Position numbers and translations under genes: made by a program. Below are positions 12,733-24,586 of a stretch of DNA of 64,000 nt, piece after piece. A model generated the notes under the pieces. That model was given only the letters and a program-made list of their open reading frames with translations, was not told the origin of the DNA and did not search any database. Each line of letters opens with the position of its first letter. Positions within the stretch are counted from its first letter, which is position 1. Source of the stretch: Lytechinus variegatus (lineage: Eukaryota; Echinodermata; Echinoidea; Temnopleuroida; Toxopneustidae); contig NC_054741.1 of assembly GCF_018143015.1 (NCBI RefSeq), forward strand, positions 8,132,683-8,196,682, read 5' to 3'.

Positions 12733-14119
12733 TAAACCAGAAAAAAAGAGGACACTTTAACCCTCTGGCGTTGGAACCCCCATTTACCAGCTAATCGACC
12801 GGTAAATGAGGTGAACTAACTTTGTTTGCTTGTATGCCAAATGTCAAAAACTCACTAATTCACACACTATGAATATAATTATATTCAATTTATTTGAAAA
12901 TATTATGTTGTCAATTTGGGAAAATTTAGTGACAAATTACTAATCAATTTCTAATATTTTTGAACTAACAATTTACACTATCAAATTCACCTTGATAATT
13001 TGAAGAGGAAAAAAAAAAGAGGATGTTTTTAATTACGTACACCTTGGGAAAATTTAATTCACATAGCATTTCTCTTGAAATTAGCAAGTTAGTAGACTTG
13101 GCTTAATCAATAAATATGAGGGGAGAGGAAATCTTAATTACTAATTCACTTCAATACAAATGTGGCATTCCATAGACAAATAACTCTAGCTTAAACAATG
13201 GTAACTATAAGGCGTGGATATATGCATTCATGATTTTTATGAAAAGAGAGGGTTAAGTCTCAAGAAAGTCTGCCAAATTACAGCCATTTATCAGGGAATG
13301 TTACTTGTATATTTCTTTTTCTGAAATAGAATATGGTAAAATTCAAAATGAAGTTTGTCTTTAAAATGAGTGATAACATGTAACAATTGAAAAAAAACTT
13401 TAGATGCAGTAGCACACAAATTCCAATTTTGAAATTCAGTTCCTTGGAGAGCGCCCCATCCATTAAACGAGGTATTACCGAAACAACTGAAATACACATA
13501 AATCCAATTATTCACTTCATTTTGATCTTGTTCCAATATGTAGCATAACTCAAGGTGAATTGTTGTTCTACAACAGATGTCATACTATATACGACTTTTA
13601 CACAGCACACTGAAAAAATAAAGTACATGTACAATGTATACATCTGCAGTCGACAAGAATCCTAGTAAGAAATTAATCTGAATTTGCATATCATTGTGAT
13701 GTGAATTGACATTGACTTTTGGATTTGCCTAATTATGCCATAAAATCTATAATTTTTTCTTTTTTCAATTTGAAAGCTGATAAATGACTTGTAAATATGA
13801 TTCTCCAACCCTAAAAAATGGAATGCTACATCAACGCAGGACATCAACTTTGAACAAAGAAATGATCGGCATGTTACTTATCCTACCCCCTCCCTCTCTC
13901 TCTCTAACAGAAAAACAAATGGACAAAAACAACTTGGAAAAAAATTGAATATTCTCTACAGATTTGATATGGTACTAAAAAATTTTGCAGCAAAAGATCT
14001 ATTAAAATTCAGCAATGCAACAAAATGAAAAAAAATCCAATAAGTATTTTACATTGCTATAAACCCACACGTGTTTGTCAATAAGAATTGCCTATAAAGA
14101 TATAAAAGAGAATTGATCA
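12733..14119 (-). other. 3' flank or untranslated region of the ZNF507-like gene
   Basis: Directly follows the minus-strand stop. No clear minus-strand AATAAA was found close by, so the transcript end is not placed. Confidence 0.4.
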
Positions 14120-15391
14120 TTAACTTTTTCCTGAATTGTCAGTGTTTGCTAGATGTTCTCTCAAGTGCTCTACTAGGCAACTGTGATCATTACTCTTATA
14201 ACCACACTGAGAACATTGAAAAATGACCGAACCATACTGTATTTGCTTAGAATTTGGAGGATCCTTGGGTTTGTCAGGTGAAGGAATTACTACTGATTTT
14301 TTTCTTCCTTCAGCTTTATCTTTCATACGGGTGTCAACGATACTTGCTTTAGTAGGGACTTCTGACAACTTTTCCTGTTGGTCCTTCCCCTTGGAGTTGC
14401 ATTTCTCGACTTTGACAACCATCTTGATGATGTCTTGTCCATCGTAATCATAGCCTGGATGACTGGTATGGCGCCACATGTGAGATTTCATTGACGGGAG
14501 ATGTCCACTGATGTAGGGACAGAACTTGCATTTGTACTGTTCACTAGACAGACTTGGACTGCTGGTTGAATGCTTCTTCATGTGAGAACGGAGGCTCTGA
14601 GGGTAGGCACCACTGAAGTCGCACAAGTTACACTTGTAAGGCTTGTCCGCATTGTGGAACTTCATGTGGTTCTTGATGCCATTAGCAGTGGCTGAGGAAT
14701 AGTTACACATCCCACATTTGTAGGGTTTCTGATGGGTTTTTTGACAATGGGCCTGCAGTTCCTCCATGGAGCTGACCACATAATCGCATTCTCTGCAACC
14801 GTACCAGCACTTCAGCACGCAGGTCTGCTCATGGTCCTTGGGGGATTCATTATTCACCTCTTTGTGGCAAGTAGGGCATATGGTGGATTTGGCAGTAAGA
14901 TGGACTTTCTTGACATGATCCCTGAGTGCTATTTCACTACTGCAGCTGAGGGAACAATCACTGCATTTCAGAATAGCTTCATGGGTGTCCATGTGGTGCT
15001 GTAGTCTTTGAGGATGCCAGAAGGTGGCTGGGCATCTCTGGCACTTCAAGACTGGTGTTGATCCCTGGGAGCACACATGGGTTTGGACAGATGAGTTTTC
15101 TGAATTCTGCATAGATGTGGCAGTGGCAACTGCATCCTTAATACTTTCTTTGGCTTTGACAGGGTCACTGCTTGATCTGTCCTGATTGATTTTCTCCATT
15201 TCTCTTCTCACCTGCAATGCATCATCTACCGCACTTAGTAACATCTTGCTGATACCTGGCTTGGTACATATCTTTTTACTATCCAGGGCAGGTGAACTGC
15301 ATGGTGCTTTCCTCTTCTGGTTCTGTCTGTTTTCTCCTTTACCTTCCTCCCCATCTGATTCAACATGCTCCTGTGCAGCAACGCAGTGTGT
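14120..15391 (-). CDS. C-terminal part of the ZNF507-like gene
   Basis: Open from 15391 (in-frame stop just upstream at 15392-15394). The first Met is at 15244, but the 49 codons before it read as plausible Glu/Lys/Ser-rich protein, so the Met is unlikely to be a real start. The C2H2 and C2HC fingers include a pair joined by a DKPYKC-type linker. A last isolated finger sits about 30 residues before the stop. Confidence 0.72.
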   Translation of the reverse strand, partial: THCVAAQEHVESDGEEGKGENRQNQKRKAPCSSPALDSKKICTKPGISKMLLSAVDDALQVRREMEKINQDRSSSDPVKAKESIKDAVATATSMQNSENSSVQTHVCSQGSTPVLKCQRCPATFWHPQRLQHHMDTHEAILKCSDCSLSCSSEIALRDHVKKVHLTAKSTICPTCHKEVNNESPKDHEQTCVLKCWYGCRECDYVVSSMEELQAHCQKTHQKPYKCGMCNYSSATANGIKNHMKFHNADKPYKCNLCDFSGAYPQSLRSHMKKHSTSSPSLSSEQYKCKFCPYISGHLPSMKSHMWRHTSHPGYDYDGQDIIKMVVKVEKCNSKGKDQQEKLSEVPTKASIVDTRMKDKAEGRKKSVVIPSPDKPKDPPNSKQIQYGSVIFQCSQCGYKSNDHSCLVEHLREHLANTDNSGKS

Positions 15392-17180
15392 TTATAGTTT
15401 GTGCCTTTTCTGTTTCTGTAATTGCATCACAAAGCCCAAGTTGTGCAAGAATCATATCCTCTTCCTTAACAGCAATTTCTTCATTGGCAGTGGTCACAAC
15501 TTCTTCTATCAAAACATCGCACACTGAAAGAGGCATAACATGTGAATATGAAGTGTCAGAAACCTGTTCATGGCCAATGACATTCTGATGCTCAATGACC
15601 AAAGAGTTGCACAAAGGTGCTTCTTCCTGGGAACAATCCTTCGCTACCTCAGGAGCCTTCTTAATCACACTGACAGTTGATGAAGCTGCACAATGATCTT
15701 GCGGGACCAATGTTGTGGGAGAGGTGTTGCTCTCTTTTTCAGGATCTACTGTGGTGGCATCTGCAAACACCTTCTGCACGATACCATGTTCCTCTTCTGG
15801 CAGCATGATAGGAGAGCATTGGCATTTACCCTTTTCTTTGATTTGTTTTCTTCTTGGACTTTCCCTGACAAACTTAGCAATTTCAACCTCCTCAGTCACT
15901 TCAACATAGCTGAAACCAGTTTCAGTGTTGTGATTAGTAGAAACCTCCCCAGATAGAATTTCACTAGCATCTTGTAGTTTGTGCATGACAGGATATGAAC
16001 ATCCCTCCTGACCTGCATGTCTCCAGGCATGTGCCTTCAGGGTAGACAATTTCTCACAAAGATATCCACAGAGCAAACACTTAAACAACTTGGTGTTCAT
16101 ATCTTGCTCAACAGCAGATTGGACAGTTTTCTTTAGTTCTTTCCTTTCCTCCGTCTCTGATCTGGAAGGGGATGAGGACTTACGTCTCCTTATCTCAAGT
16201 TCTTTCTGACTTTGTGGCTGTGTTTCTCTGTCTGCATTGACATGACCCCACATGTGATCTCGGAGACCACTCTCACTTCTGGTACTGTATCCACATACAG
16301 AACATTTCAGAAGGATTTCTTTGACACTCTGGTGCTCCTTCTTTATATGCACTTGAAGGCTGCTGAATTCACTAGTCTTGTACCCACATATATTACATAC
16401 ACATTTCTTCTCATTCTTTGCCATATGGACACTTTGATGGCTCTCAATAGCTGCGTGCTTTGTGGTAACAAAGTTGCAGAACTTGCAGCGGAAGATATTT
16501 GCATTGTGTGTCGCAAGGTGATAGAGGAGTTCATCATATGTTTGTGCCTTGAAGATACAAATATCGCATGCTATTCCCCCATGGTCTTGACCATCTCGTA
16601 GACAATGAGCCTCAGGAGTGTCTTCTTCTTCAATCTCCTCAGGACTGGTACATCTGCTGTCTCGCACACAACAGGAGCACAGCTGACCTGAATTGTGTTT
16701 TCGGACAGCAAAGAGACAAGGGCAGTTGGGACACTGGTACAATTTAGTTCTCCCATCCTCTTTGCTCTTTCCCGACCTATGTTCATCTTCTTCACCATCC
16801 TCAATACTCGAGTCAAGGTCATCCTTCTGCTTCTGCTCACTGTTTTTCACCAATTCAGTAAGTTTCTGGATGACCACAGACAACACCTCATCCTTGCTTG
16901 GAGTTTTTGATGAAGTCGGAATTCTTGGAGATACCTCTTTGTGAACACTCCCATCTCTCCTAGGGGATATTTTGTTCTCTTGCAGAGCAATCTGTAGGCA
17001 ATTGTAAGAGTGGTCCTGATGGAACTGTGCATCCTTCAACCCTTTCTTCATAGGCATATCCCTCTCTGGGCTAGCTCGATGACTGCCATGCTTTCTCTCG
17101 GCAATCTCAATGAAGTCAACAAACTCGATGGGTTCCACAAGAACCCTTCCGGGAATGGCTGACTCCTCATTCTCCTTCAT
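14120..17180 (-). CDS. C2H2 zinc-finger protein, ZNF507/ZNF592-like (frame broken once)
   Basis: Probable nuclear DNA-binding regulator. Reading leftward from the ATG at 17178-17180, the first frame runs 606 codons to a stop at 15360-15362. It carries an N-terminal acidic/Ser region, a partial CxxC near residues 150-153 and five C2H2 fingers starting at about residues 205, 232, 262, 293 and 368. The second frame is open from 15391 to the stop at 14120-14122 and carries seven or eight more fingers, ending with one just before the C terminus. Finger spacing, the HAWRHAG and SHMWRH contexts and the pair of fingers before a Tyr-rich stretch resemble vertebrate ZNF507. If the frames are one protein its length is about 1,015-1,020 residues, close to ZNF507. 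An in-frame TAG at 17220-17222, 14 codons upstream, supports the chosen start. The family call is from memory of the domain layout and needs a search. Confidence 0.72.
15360..17180 (-). CDS. N-terminal part of the ZNF507-like gene (606 codons)
   Basis: Uninterrupted frame with five C2H2 fingers and long Ser/Glu-rich linkers. Its last 14 or so residues (from 15391 down to 15363) are probably out of frame, because the other frame is open there and leads directly into the next run of zinc fingers. Lower-case repeats are absent and codon use matches the second segment, as expected for one exon. Confidence 0.75.
   Translation of the reverse strand: MKENEESAIPGRVLVEPIEFVDFIEIAERKHGSHRASPERDMPMKKGLKDAQFHQDHSYNCLQIALQENKISPRRDGSVHKEVSPRIPTSSKTPSKDEVLSVVIQKLTELVKNSEQKQKDDLDSSIEDGEEDEHRSGKSKEDGRTKLYQCPNCPCLFAVRKHNSGQLCSCCVRDSRCTSPEEIEEEDTPEAHCLRDGQDHGGIACDICIFKAQTYDELLYHLATHNANIFRCKFCNFVTTKHAAIESHQSVHMAKNEKKCVCNICGYKTSEFSSLQVHIKKEHQSVKEILLKCSVCGYSTRSESGLRDHMWGHVNADRETQPQSQKELEIRRRKSSSPSRSETEERKELKKTVQSAVEQDMNTKLFKCLLCGYLCEKLSTLKAHAWRHAGQEGCSYPVMHKLQDASEILSGEVSTNHNTETGFSYVEVTEEVEIAKFVRESPRRKQIKEKGKCQCSPIMLPEEEHGIVQKVFADATTVDPEKESNTSPTTLVPQDHCAASSTVSVIKKAPEVAKDCSQEEAPLCNSLVIEHQNVIGHEQVSDTSYSHVMPLSVCDVLIEEVVTTANEEIAVKEEDMILAQLGLCDAITETEKAQTINTLRCCTGAC
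15363..15394 (-). other. Frameshift window joining the two ZNF507-like frames
   Basis: The upstream frame ends in TGA at 15360-15362 and the downstream frame opens right after TAA at 15392-15394, so the change of frame must fall in about 30 bases. One surplus base relative to the joined frame explains it. Alternatives are an assembly or sequencing indel, a real loss-of-function allele, a small intron ending at the TTGCTGCACAG acceptor-like site (about 15372), or +1 ribosomal frameshifting at TGT-TGA. I favour an indel. Confidence 0.6.
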
Positions 17181-17206
17181 TGTGGAAGATGCTTCTTGAA
17201 GTCCAT
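17177..17206 (-). promoter_or_regulatory. Upstream ORF overlapping the ZNF507-like start codon
   Basis: ATG at 17204-17206 opens a nine-codon frame that ends in TGA at 17177-17179. This stop overlaps the main ATG (17178-17180) as ATGA. If the predicted upstream exon (20026-20102) is spliced on, the same frame extends back to an ATG in that exon and gives a 32-residue leader peptide. The geometry would allow termination-reinitiation control of the main frame. This is an inference from sequence. Confidence 0.5.
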
Positions 17207-17222
17207 CCCAGTCACGTCTCTA

Positions 17223-17229
17223 CCTATAG
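17223..17229 (-). other. Splice acceptor of the ZNF507-like coding exon
   Basis: Reading the minus strand, a pyrimidine-rich stretch ends in CTATAG with the AG at 17225-17224, so the coding exon would begin at 17223. The exon therefore has about 43 bases of 5' untranslated sequence before the ATG. Confidence 0.6.
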
Positions 17230-17454
17230 CACACAAAAAAGTAGAAAGCAATGATATGATTTCTGCAGTAACAGGGTAACAAGTTCAAATCAAAATGGCC
17301 AACCCCTTGATTTATTTTTCAATTAAAGAGAGTACTGTGCATTTTGGGTTCAAAACATCACATTATTATCATTGCTAACCAATGAATGCACCCAGTATGT
17401 TTTAAGAAAAAGAAATATGGCAAAGATTGAATTATGATATGACAATGCTTAAAG

Positions 17455-17780
17455 GAGAATAAAGGTTGAAATACATGTTTACGCTTCGTACAGCCGACAT
17501 TTATATCTTTTAACTAGACTAAACACACAGTATGTTTTATTTTACATATCTGAGAATATCTTACTTGAAATCAAATAAGTGTGATCTTACATGAAGCTGT
17601 AAGCTGCCATTTTGTTTGGACTCCCAGGGGGGTGTGATGTTTGTTCGCCCTTCTTGTGTGATTGGCCTACTTTCACTATTACAACTATACAATAAACTCT
17701 TCGCTTGTGGCTGCTGGAATCCCAGACAAAATGGCAGCTTGCTGAAGATCGAATATGCCTCATGTAGCAGACAATGATTG
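17455..17780. mobile_element. Probable foldback element in the ZNF507-like first intron
   Basis: The left end reads TTAAAGGAGAATAAAGG like other TTAA elements. An internal inverted pair AGCTGCCATTTTGTTTGGA / CCCAGACAAAATGGCAGCTT is present (about 17598 and 17728). The right end is uncertain. Confidence 0.45.
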
Positions 17781-19236
17781 CATTTTAAAAGTTTAATAAC
17801 TTTTATTATTTGGGAGCCTACAGACGTGCCCGATACATAAAATTGTAGGTAATAATGTTCTCTATTCGATATTAATGTATCAATGCCAGACCTTCTTTCT
17901 CATTTATCAACATTTCTTGTACAAAGTAAAAGGAATATGAGGCATAAAAATGTTGCTTAGACAAAGCAACAACAAAAAATGATAACCAAAATTCCTTCAA
18001 AAAAAAAAGATAACCCAAATTCCTTTAACAATGTCAACAAAAGAGGATAACCCAACTTCCTTTATCCAGAATCGTGCAGGCAAGCTAGGTAATGGCACAA
18101 TTCAACATGATTCAAAATCTCACATTTGACATCATACAATGATTGAAACTGAAAGGATGTCATGAGCTTGGCCAAGCTACTTTTGGAAAAATTTTGTTCA
18201 GACTTTAAAGTACGCAACTATAGCCCAATTGGTATGATTTGCCTCACCTTCTCTGGACAATACAAAAAAATGTTGCTGGGATTAGTTACACTATATATCT
18301 GAGGTTAATTTATTACAACCTCAGATAAATATATAGTAGAACATAATATGGATGAAAAATCTACCAAATCTTGTAGCTGAGAAACACTGTGATCACAAGA
18401 CAAGGTATGAGGTTATTGTGTTATTGGCATTTTGTTGATCAATATGAAACCTTGTTGATGCAATGTTGTATTATCAAAGACAAATCTGCCAATGCTAGAG
18501 CCTAGATGTACATGTCTATGTGGCACTTTGGTGACATGACTTAGACCTTGTATGACTTTATATCAATTTTGTCTATAAATCTATTCTCTATATGAAGTGA
18601 CTTTTTTGTCAAAATTAAGTCTCTATAACATAATAAGGGAAGATTATATGACAAATTTTATTCTTAACTCTTCTGAACACTGAACATTTTGAGAAACATA
18701 GATACAACTTTATTGCTCCATCTGTGACTACTTGTAAATGTTAGCTCCAAACATTTTTAAAATCACTTTAACCCTATAGCACCTACAGATTATATGCATA
18801 AAGGCAATCTCTCACTAGAGGAAACAATAAGTCTGGTAATTAGTAGGCATTGTTCCAAAGAAATTGAAGTAGTTTTTATAAATTTACTTTTGTTCATTAC
18901 AAGTTATATTTATTTTGTAGCGTAGGACCTGTTGAATAAACTGGTACATGGCAAAGTTCCTCAGATATACGAATATTGACCTTTGAGAAATAAAAGTAAA
19001 AGTTTAGGTTTCAGCCGCCCCAATCCCACGCCTTCAAAAAAATATAAGTATTACTGACAGAATTAAAATAAAACTAAAATTTTCGCCAATTCAGGGATAA
19101 AATATGTAAAAAATTAATTCCAACTCAAATCTGAATCGTCCATATCGATTTCGATGTCACTCTGTGATATCCAACGTTTTGATGAACTCTTCATCAAAAC
19201 TCTTCGACAGAGTAAGTGGTTTTCCCAGACGTGGAT

Positions 19237-19248
19237 GCCGCCATCTTT
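19237..19248 (-). promoter_or_regulatory. YY1-like AAGATGGCGGC motif
   Basis: The minus strand reads AAAGATGGCGGC, the YY1-type element often found just downstream of transcription starts. It lies in the predicted first intron of the ZNF507-like gene and in the same orientation as the gene, so an alternative promoter is possible. No TATA box or donor was identified nearby. Confidence 0.3.
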
Positions 19249-20025
19249 GCTGAGATCGACTGCGCAACAGTCTGGAACTTACTACACCCTCATGCGTGTC
19301 AGTTGGTTTTTCTCTATTATACTCAATAGGAGCATACACTTTTCTTTGCAGATCTATACAGCAGCCAACCTATACACTGTATACAGTATGCACACGCAAT
19401 ATTAGCACGGTGAATCATACACACGAGATACTATAGCGCAGATAAAACGTACGGGCGGTTAAGGGCGGGCGATTCAGGGGCTATTTGGTTAATAGGAAAC
19501 ATCTTTACGATTTATTGCAGGAAAAAAAATGAAGGGAAATTATATTGTGGATGACGTAATTATTTATCAATAAATATGGTACAAATAGCTCAAGCGCTTA
19601 ACTACTCTTTCTGTCATCCTCATTCTCATTTCTATTATGAAATGAAATTTAAAATATGAAATATAATCACAATTTATGCATTGAACAAATCCATGAGTTT
19701 TTGTTTGGGATTGTCAAACTTGTTCAAACAATTTACTCACGACAATCTTTCTCCTACATGTATATATTGTGAATGTAATGATTTGAGAGTAACTCAGTAT
19801 TGTTTGAAATTATAAACACATACTGAACACAAACTCTTTGATTTAAGTCAAAATCAATCACCATTCTTATGTTTGAAAAATGCATATTGTGAAGTAATTA
19901 AAACTAAAATAAACTAATCAAAACCCATTTGCAACATAACTCCCTCAAAAAAACCTCTAAATCTTTAAAAACTTATCATTACCAACCTTGATGCACAAAT
20001 TCATTTCAGACAGAAAAACACTCAC

Positions 20026-20102
20026 CTTCATCTGAATATCTTCTCAAAATAATCCACTTCACGTGTCCATCTAACATTCCATTGGAAGAAACAAAGATTA
20101 AT
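20026..20102 (-). other. Predicted 5' untranslated exon of the ZNF507-like gene
   Basis: A 77-base segment is flanked on the minus strand by a strong acceptor (TTTTCTTCTTTCAG, AG at 20104-20103) and a consensus donor (GATGAAG then GTGAGTGT, GT at 20025-20024). No long coding frame passes into the main ATG frame, because the downstream exon begins with an in-frame TAG. It is predicted only from splice signals. Confidence 0.45.
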
Positions 20103-20483
20103 CTGAAAGAAGAAAACAGAACAAAGAATCTAGATTAAGATGATGATGAAAGGAACGGCTCTGATCAGAGTCAAGACTTTTGAGAGTCTGTGGAAAGGGG
20201 GAGGAAAGAAACTTATTAATCAACTTACGAGAAGTCACTTGATCAAGCACGTTACTCTCGAGCGCATCATGTGACTTCTCCTTCATGCGGTTGCTATTAC
20301 GGGAGAGGAAATAGGTCACTACGTTCAGCAGTAGCCCCCTCACCCTACTCCCATTAAACCCTGTTCACATATGGGAAATATTGGAAAAATACAGGAAATA
20401 ATTTACATGGCAACAGCTTGTAATAGTACTTTCAGTAGAAATTTAACAAGGATCATAATTAATAAAGGATGTTTAACCAAAAA

Positions 20484-20659
20484 GGAAAAAAAATACAAGA
20501 GGACTCGGACAATTTCATCCTCGAACTGCTGAAAAGAGCCCCAGGAAACAAATAAAAAGCCCCTGAAAATCCCCATTCTCTGTAATGGTAAGCTTATTAA
20601 ATGTTGCAGATTCAGGCATTAGGTCGGGAAAAGTAAAAAAATAAATTATTTTTTGCCTG
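20484..20659. mobile_element. 176-base MITE with A-rich 9-bp target duplication
   Basis: AACCAAAAA at 20475-20483 and 20660-20668 flanks a segment from GGAAAAAAAATAC to TTTTTTGCCTG. It is the same family and size as 25143-25319. Exact ends are blurred by A runs. Confidence 0.65.
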
Positions 20660-23230
20660 AACCAAAAAAATATAAAGTACCATAGCATGTATGATACATA
20701 AAAGCATGAACAATCCAACTGCTCAAAGAACAGAGAGACAAATAAAAACATGCACACAACTCTAAATGCAAATTTTTCAATGATAAAATAGAACATGACT
20801 ATTCAAGCAACAGAATAAAGTGATAATGAAAGCAAAACAACATTTGGTTTTGTTTATAGTGTTATTTCTCATGTAAACATGTGAATGCACATATTTACTT
20901 GAAAAGAACACAAATTATAGAATACTTTATTCACAGCAAGACGATCAATTGTTTTACAGGTCTTTTATAGGTCTCTTTCTCTCTGAGGTCTAAAAGTTTC
21001 AAAAGAATTGAGTAAACAGGAAAAATACATATTGCTGCTAGGGCAAAACCAAACCCTCATACATGTACATGTATCTGACAAAAGTCATGTTCTGGAGTAG
21101 AAAAAAAAACTTGGCCAGCATGACATTTACTTGAACTTAAAAAGGAAATGCTCCCATTTGACATTGTACAGACTACAGAGGTTTAATTTATTGAGAGAGA
21201 TTGTTTGGCATAGAACGGGATAGTTACTTTGTCAATATAAAGCAAAAAAGGATCCACCTTAAACAAATTTATTCATATAAACCTTGATAAATTCTTGTGA
21301 TCTAAATGTATAAATCAATGCTGAGATCATTTTCAAACAATTATTTGTTTGACAGACATTCTTTTCCCACATAAAGCCATATAAGACTTTTCAAAGTTCT
21401 ATATAAATTTTGAATTTATTCTTTAAATTGTAACAATATGCTGATTCAGCATTTTTTATGCTTCATTTGATGGGAGAAAAATATCAATTAATAAAAAACA
21501 ATTATGTAGTGTACAACAATGAAAGCCAAACTTTTTATTCAAATGTCTGTGGAAAATGTATAAATATGAACAAATTATATATCTGTCTTTCTACATGTAT
21601 CTTCATCTTGGTCTCAAAGGGAAATGTCTCGGGTATCTTTGGCTGAGGCAACTTAGGTAAGACACTAAAAAAAAGTAGCTCTGTAACAGTGTAGGGCATC
21701 TCAAAGACAACAATTGTGTGTCGTGTGTCTCATCATGCTCTCAAAATGATTCTGGACACAATATCTCAGTCTCTGGCTTGGGTTTCAATGTCTATTTTCT
21801 GTGACCATCTTGGACCTACAGTGTAATTCTCCTTTTTACATTTAAGATGCAAGTATCAAGTTAGTTTTTACTATTAACATGAAACACTTGAAATATTCTC
21901 AGATGAATAAAGGGGGCCTTGTTCCAGCCTTTTGTTTTAACTTTGAAAAGATGTTTTGAATGAACCCAATGGAAGTCCATGGGGGCTACCTTCTGCCAAG
22001 ATTTTTTTTTATTTACATTTCTTTGGGGGGGGGGGGCTGGAGGTGGTGCATCATCCTCTGCCCTCGGAAGAATTCTTGGTTACAGAGTACAGTACATATA
22101 AGCAGATGTGAACACAGCCAAAGCGAGCAGCAGGAAAGACTGATGAAGAAGATGGTGACAGGAACAAGTTATAATTAGCCATTTATTTGGGTTTGACAGG
22201 ACGTGTGATTGTGGATGTGTTGGGCAGTATTTGTAAGGGTCATGACCCCAGACAAATATACGAATCCATCCTCGAGTCTTTCAAGAAACACTTTTAAGCA
22301 ACAATGCCATGGGCAACTTTGAGCAGATCAGTCTCTTGAATGAAGGAATCCTTACCCAGAATGCATCATTTTCTACATTGTAGAATACGATAACAAATTT
22401 TTCTATTGTCTGCTAGACTGCTACCCCAGTACGTGTTCATGATTTTACAACAAATATGATTACAACTAGTATGATACAAATTGCCAAGGAATACAGTATG
22501 TAGCAATGAAAGCACACTACACTAAATATTCTTGTTTTCTGATAATAGATCAAATTTCATGTATCCTGTCCATCAAAACTATTTAGAAATTAAAAATACG
22601 AAAATTTGTACTTGTATCAAAAGCTCTGACTTCTGGTCACTTTGGTACACTGGCTTTAATATTGATGATAGTAGGAGACCCACCGTGTAATTGACCTAAT
22701 AAATGACACCCCCCCCTTAAAATTTATTATAACTTTAGCTTATAAAAAGAATTTTGATATTGAATCTCAAATAACCTGCCTCAAAAGATTGAGATCCCTT
22801 GATCCACTCATGATTTTTGTTGAATTTCAAAGGATTATAAATAACTGCTCAACACACTGATCCAAGCCTACCCCAGGGTAGTGATGATTTGCCGACTCAA
22901 TTTGTGAGTAGGCGCAAACAGAACATTCATTGGTTTGCCTAAAAACACCCCCCCCCCTAAACAAACTTTAAAAAAAAAAAAAAATAGAACAATCCCATTG
23001 AAAAAAATAGACTAAAAAGGTAACATAGATGGCATGAGCAGGCGAAAAAACTTGTCACAGTACAAGAATCATCATTCGTTTGCACGCATAAAGTGTCAAT
23101 GTTGTACCCCCATGCAGGAAAACACTGAATTTGTCTGGCGTTATACTGGAATATTAATACATGTATGATCCTGTTAACAACAAATTGACACTGTATACGG
23201 TCACTATCAGAGGTCCACTTCATAAAACTA
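20660..23230. other. Spacer or intron, nothing firm
   Basis: AT-rich with G and C runs near 22023, 22707 and 22947 that suggest worn hAT-type ends. No coding exon was recognised. Confidence 0.5.
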
Positions 23231-23241
23231 GTTATCATAAC

Positions 23242-23478
23242 CACTGGCAGATCCCTTTAGAGAGGCGCAATCAAAATTTGTAATGTCAAAATGCTGTTAA
23301 AACAGAAGAGTGCCCCCCCCCCCTTTGAAAGTGAACATCTTTTTTTTGCTTGTCAATTTTTTATGGACGAAATCCCCTTAATTTTTGGTTAAAACCCTTT
23401 TTTTTTCCTTGCTTGTCAAAATTTTCCCAGGAAATTGTGCCCCAACTCCCATTTTGAAAAATCCTGGATCTGCCCCTG
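23242..23478. mobile_element. hAT-like MITE, CAGATCC ends
   Basis: Ends CACTGGCAGATCC and GGATCTGCCCCTG are inverted with two mismatches. Flanks ATCATAAC (23234-23241) and ATCATAAG (23479-23486) are a 7/8 target duplication. The interior has C runs and two TTGCTTGTCAA-type words. Confidence 0.72.
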
Positions 23479-24586
23479 ATCATAAGTAAATTTACATTAA
23501 CAATTAAAAGCTATTGAAACCTTTCAATCTGATTGACTAATGGTAAATTTGTTATTAATCGTGCATTTGTTGTCTTAATGAAATGTCACCAAGATCTAAT
23601 AGTGGACTGGGATTTTAACAGATCAACACAGCATGTCACAGCTACAGATGATTCTCATTGGTTCTAGAGAGCCTATGTATGTATATCACAACCAGCACAA
23701 ATTGAAAGGGAAAAATACATAAGAGATCTGTCACTATTAAGGCAAGGTCAATCAGGTGGTGATATGAATATCATCAGAAACATTTTACATATTGGTGATG
23801 TAGGACGAGTTCTTTCACTTCTGAACATTTTAGACAATAAAGATAATCATTAGAGGCCAAGGCACCCCTATCAACAAGTAAATTTTAATTAAACGAGACA
23901 AATTAAACATGCAAAGTATACGCATAAAAATGCTAAATTTCATTCAAAACTGAAAAACCAATCAAAGAATAACAGAGCTTTGGATAAGAAAAGTTTAACA
24001 GTTTTAAATTGTGATGAGACATACAAGTTAAAACCCCCAAAATATCATATTATTCCACAAAATGCCATTTTATCACGAAACAGAACAAAAATATGTATTC
24101 AATATTGATAGCCATTCTGAGAAAAATATTTTCTATCATCCTGAACCAGTCCATGTAAATGAATGAAATAACATGTATTACAAGTCACCTGGGTACCTGC
24201 ATCTAATATTTCTGACTGAATCATTCTCTGCTAGATTTTGTCAAACTTTCATCAATAATTTCTCTGACTTTTTTCTGTTTTTTTTAAAACCAACTCAATT
24301 ATCAGGGTGAACTTCCTTCTTAATAGGTAAAAAAGTCTCTAGGTCATCAGGACAGTTGTTGTCAACCTTTCCTCTCAATAAAGACTTCATGTACATGAAC
24401 AAGTACATGTAGAAAAACAATTAAATTTTACATCTGAAAGCAGAGCAGAGAATAGCGAAAGTATCACCTTGACTAGTTACATAGTTACCTGAAGATAAAG
24501 GAACAGGAAACAATTGAACTAGATACAAACCAATAAAACAGACCGTAGCTGAAAAACCAAGCACAAAATTTTATGGAATACATCAT

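Noticed and set aside
19157..19339. Possible coding first exon of the ZNF507-like gene near the YY1-like motif
   Set aside because: Frames from the ATGGCGGC are short, and no consensus donor links them to the 17223 acceptor in the main frame.
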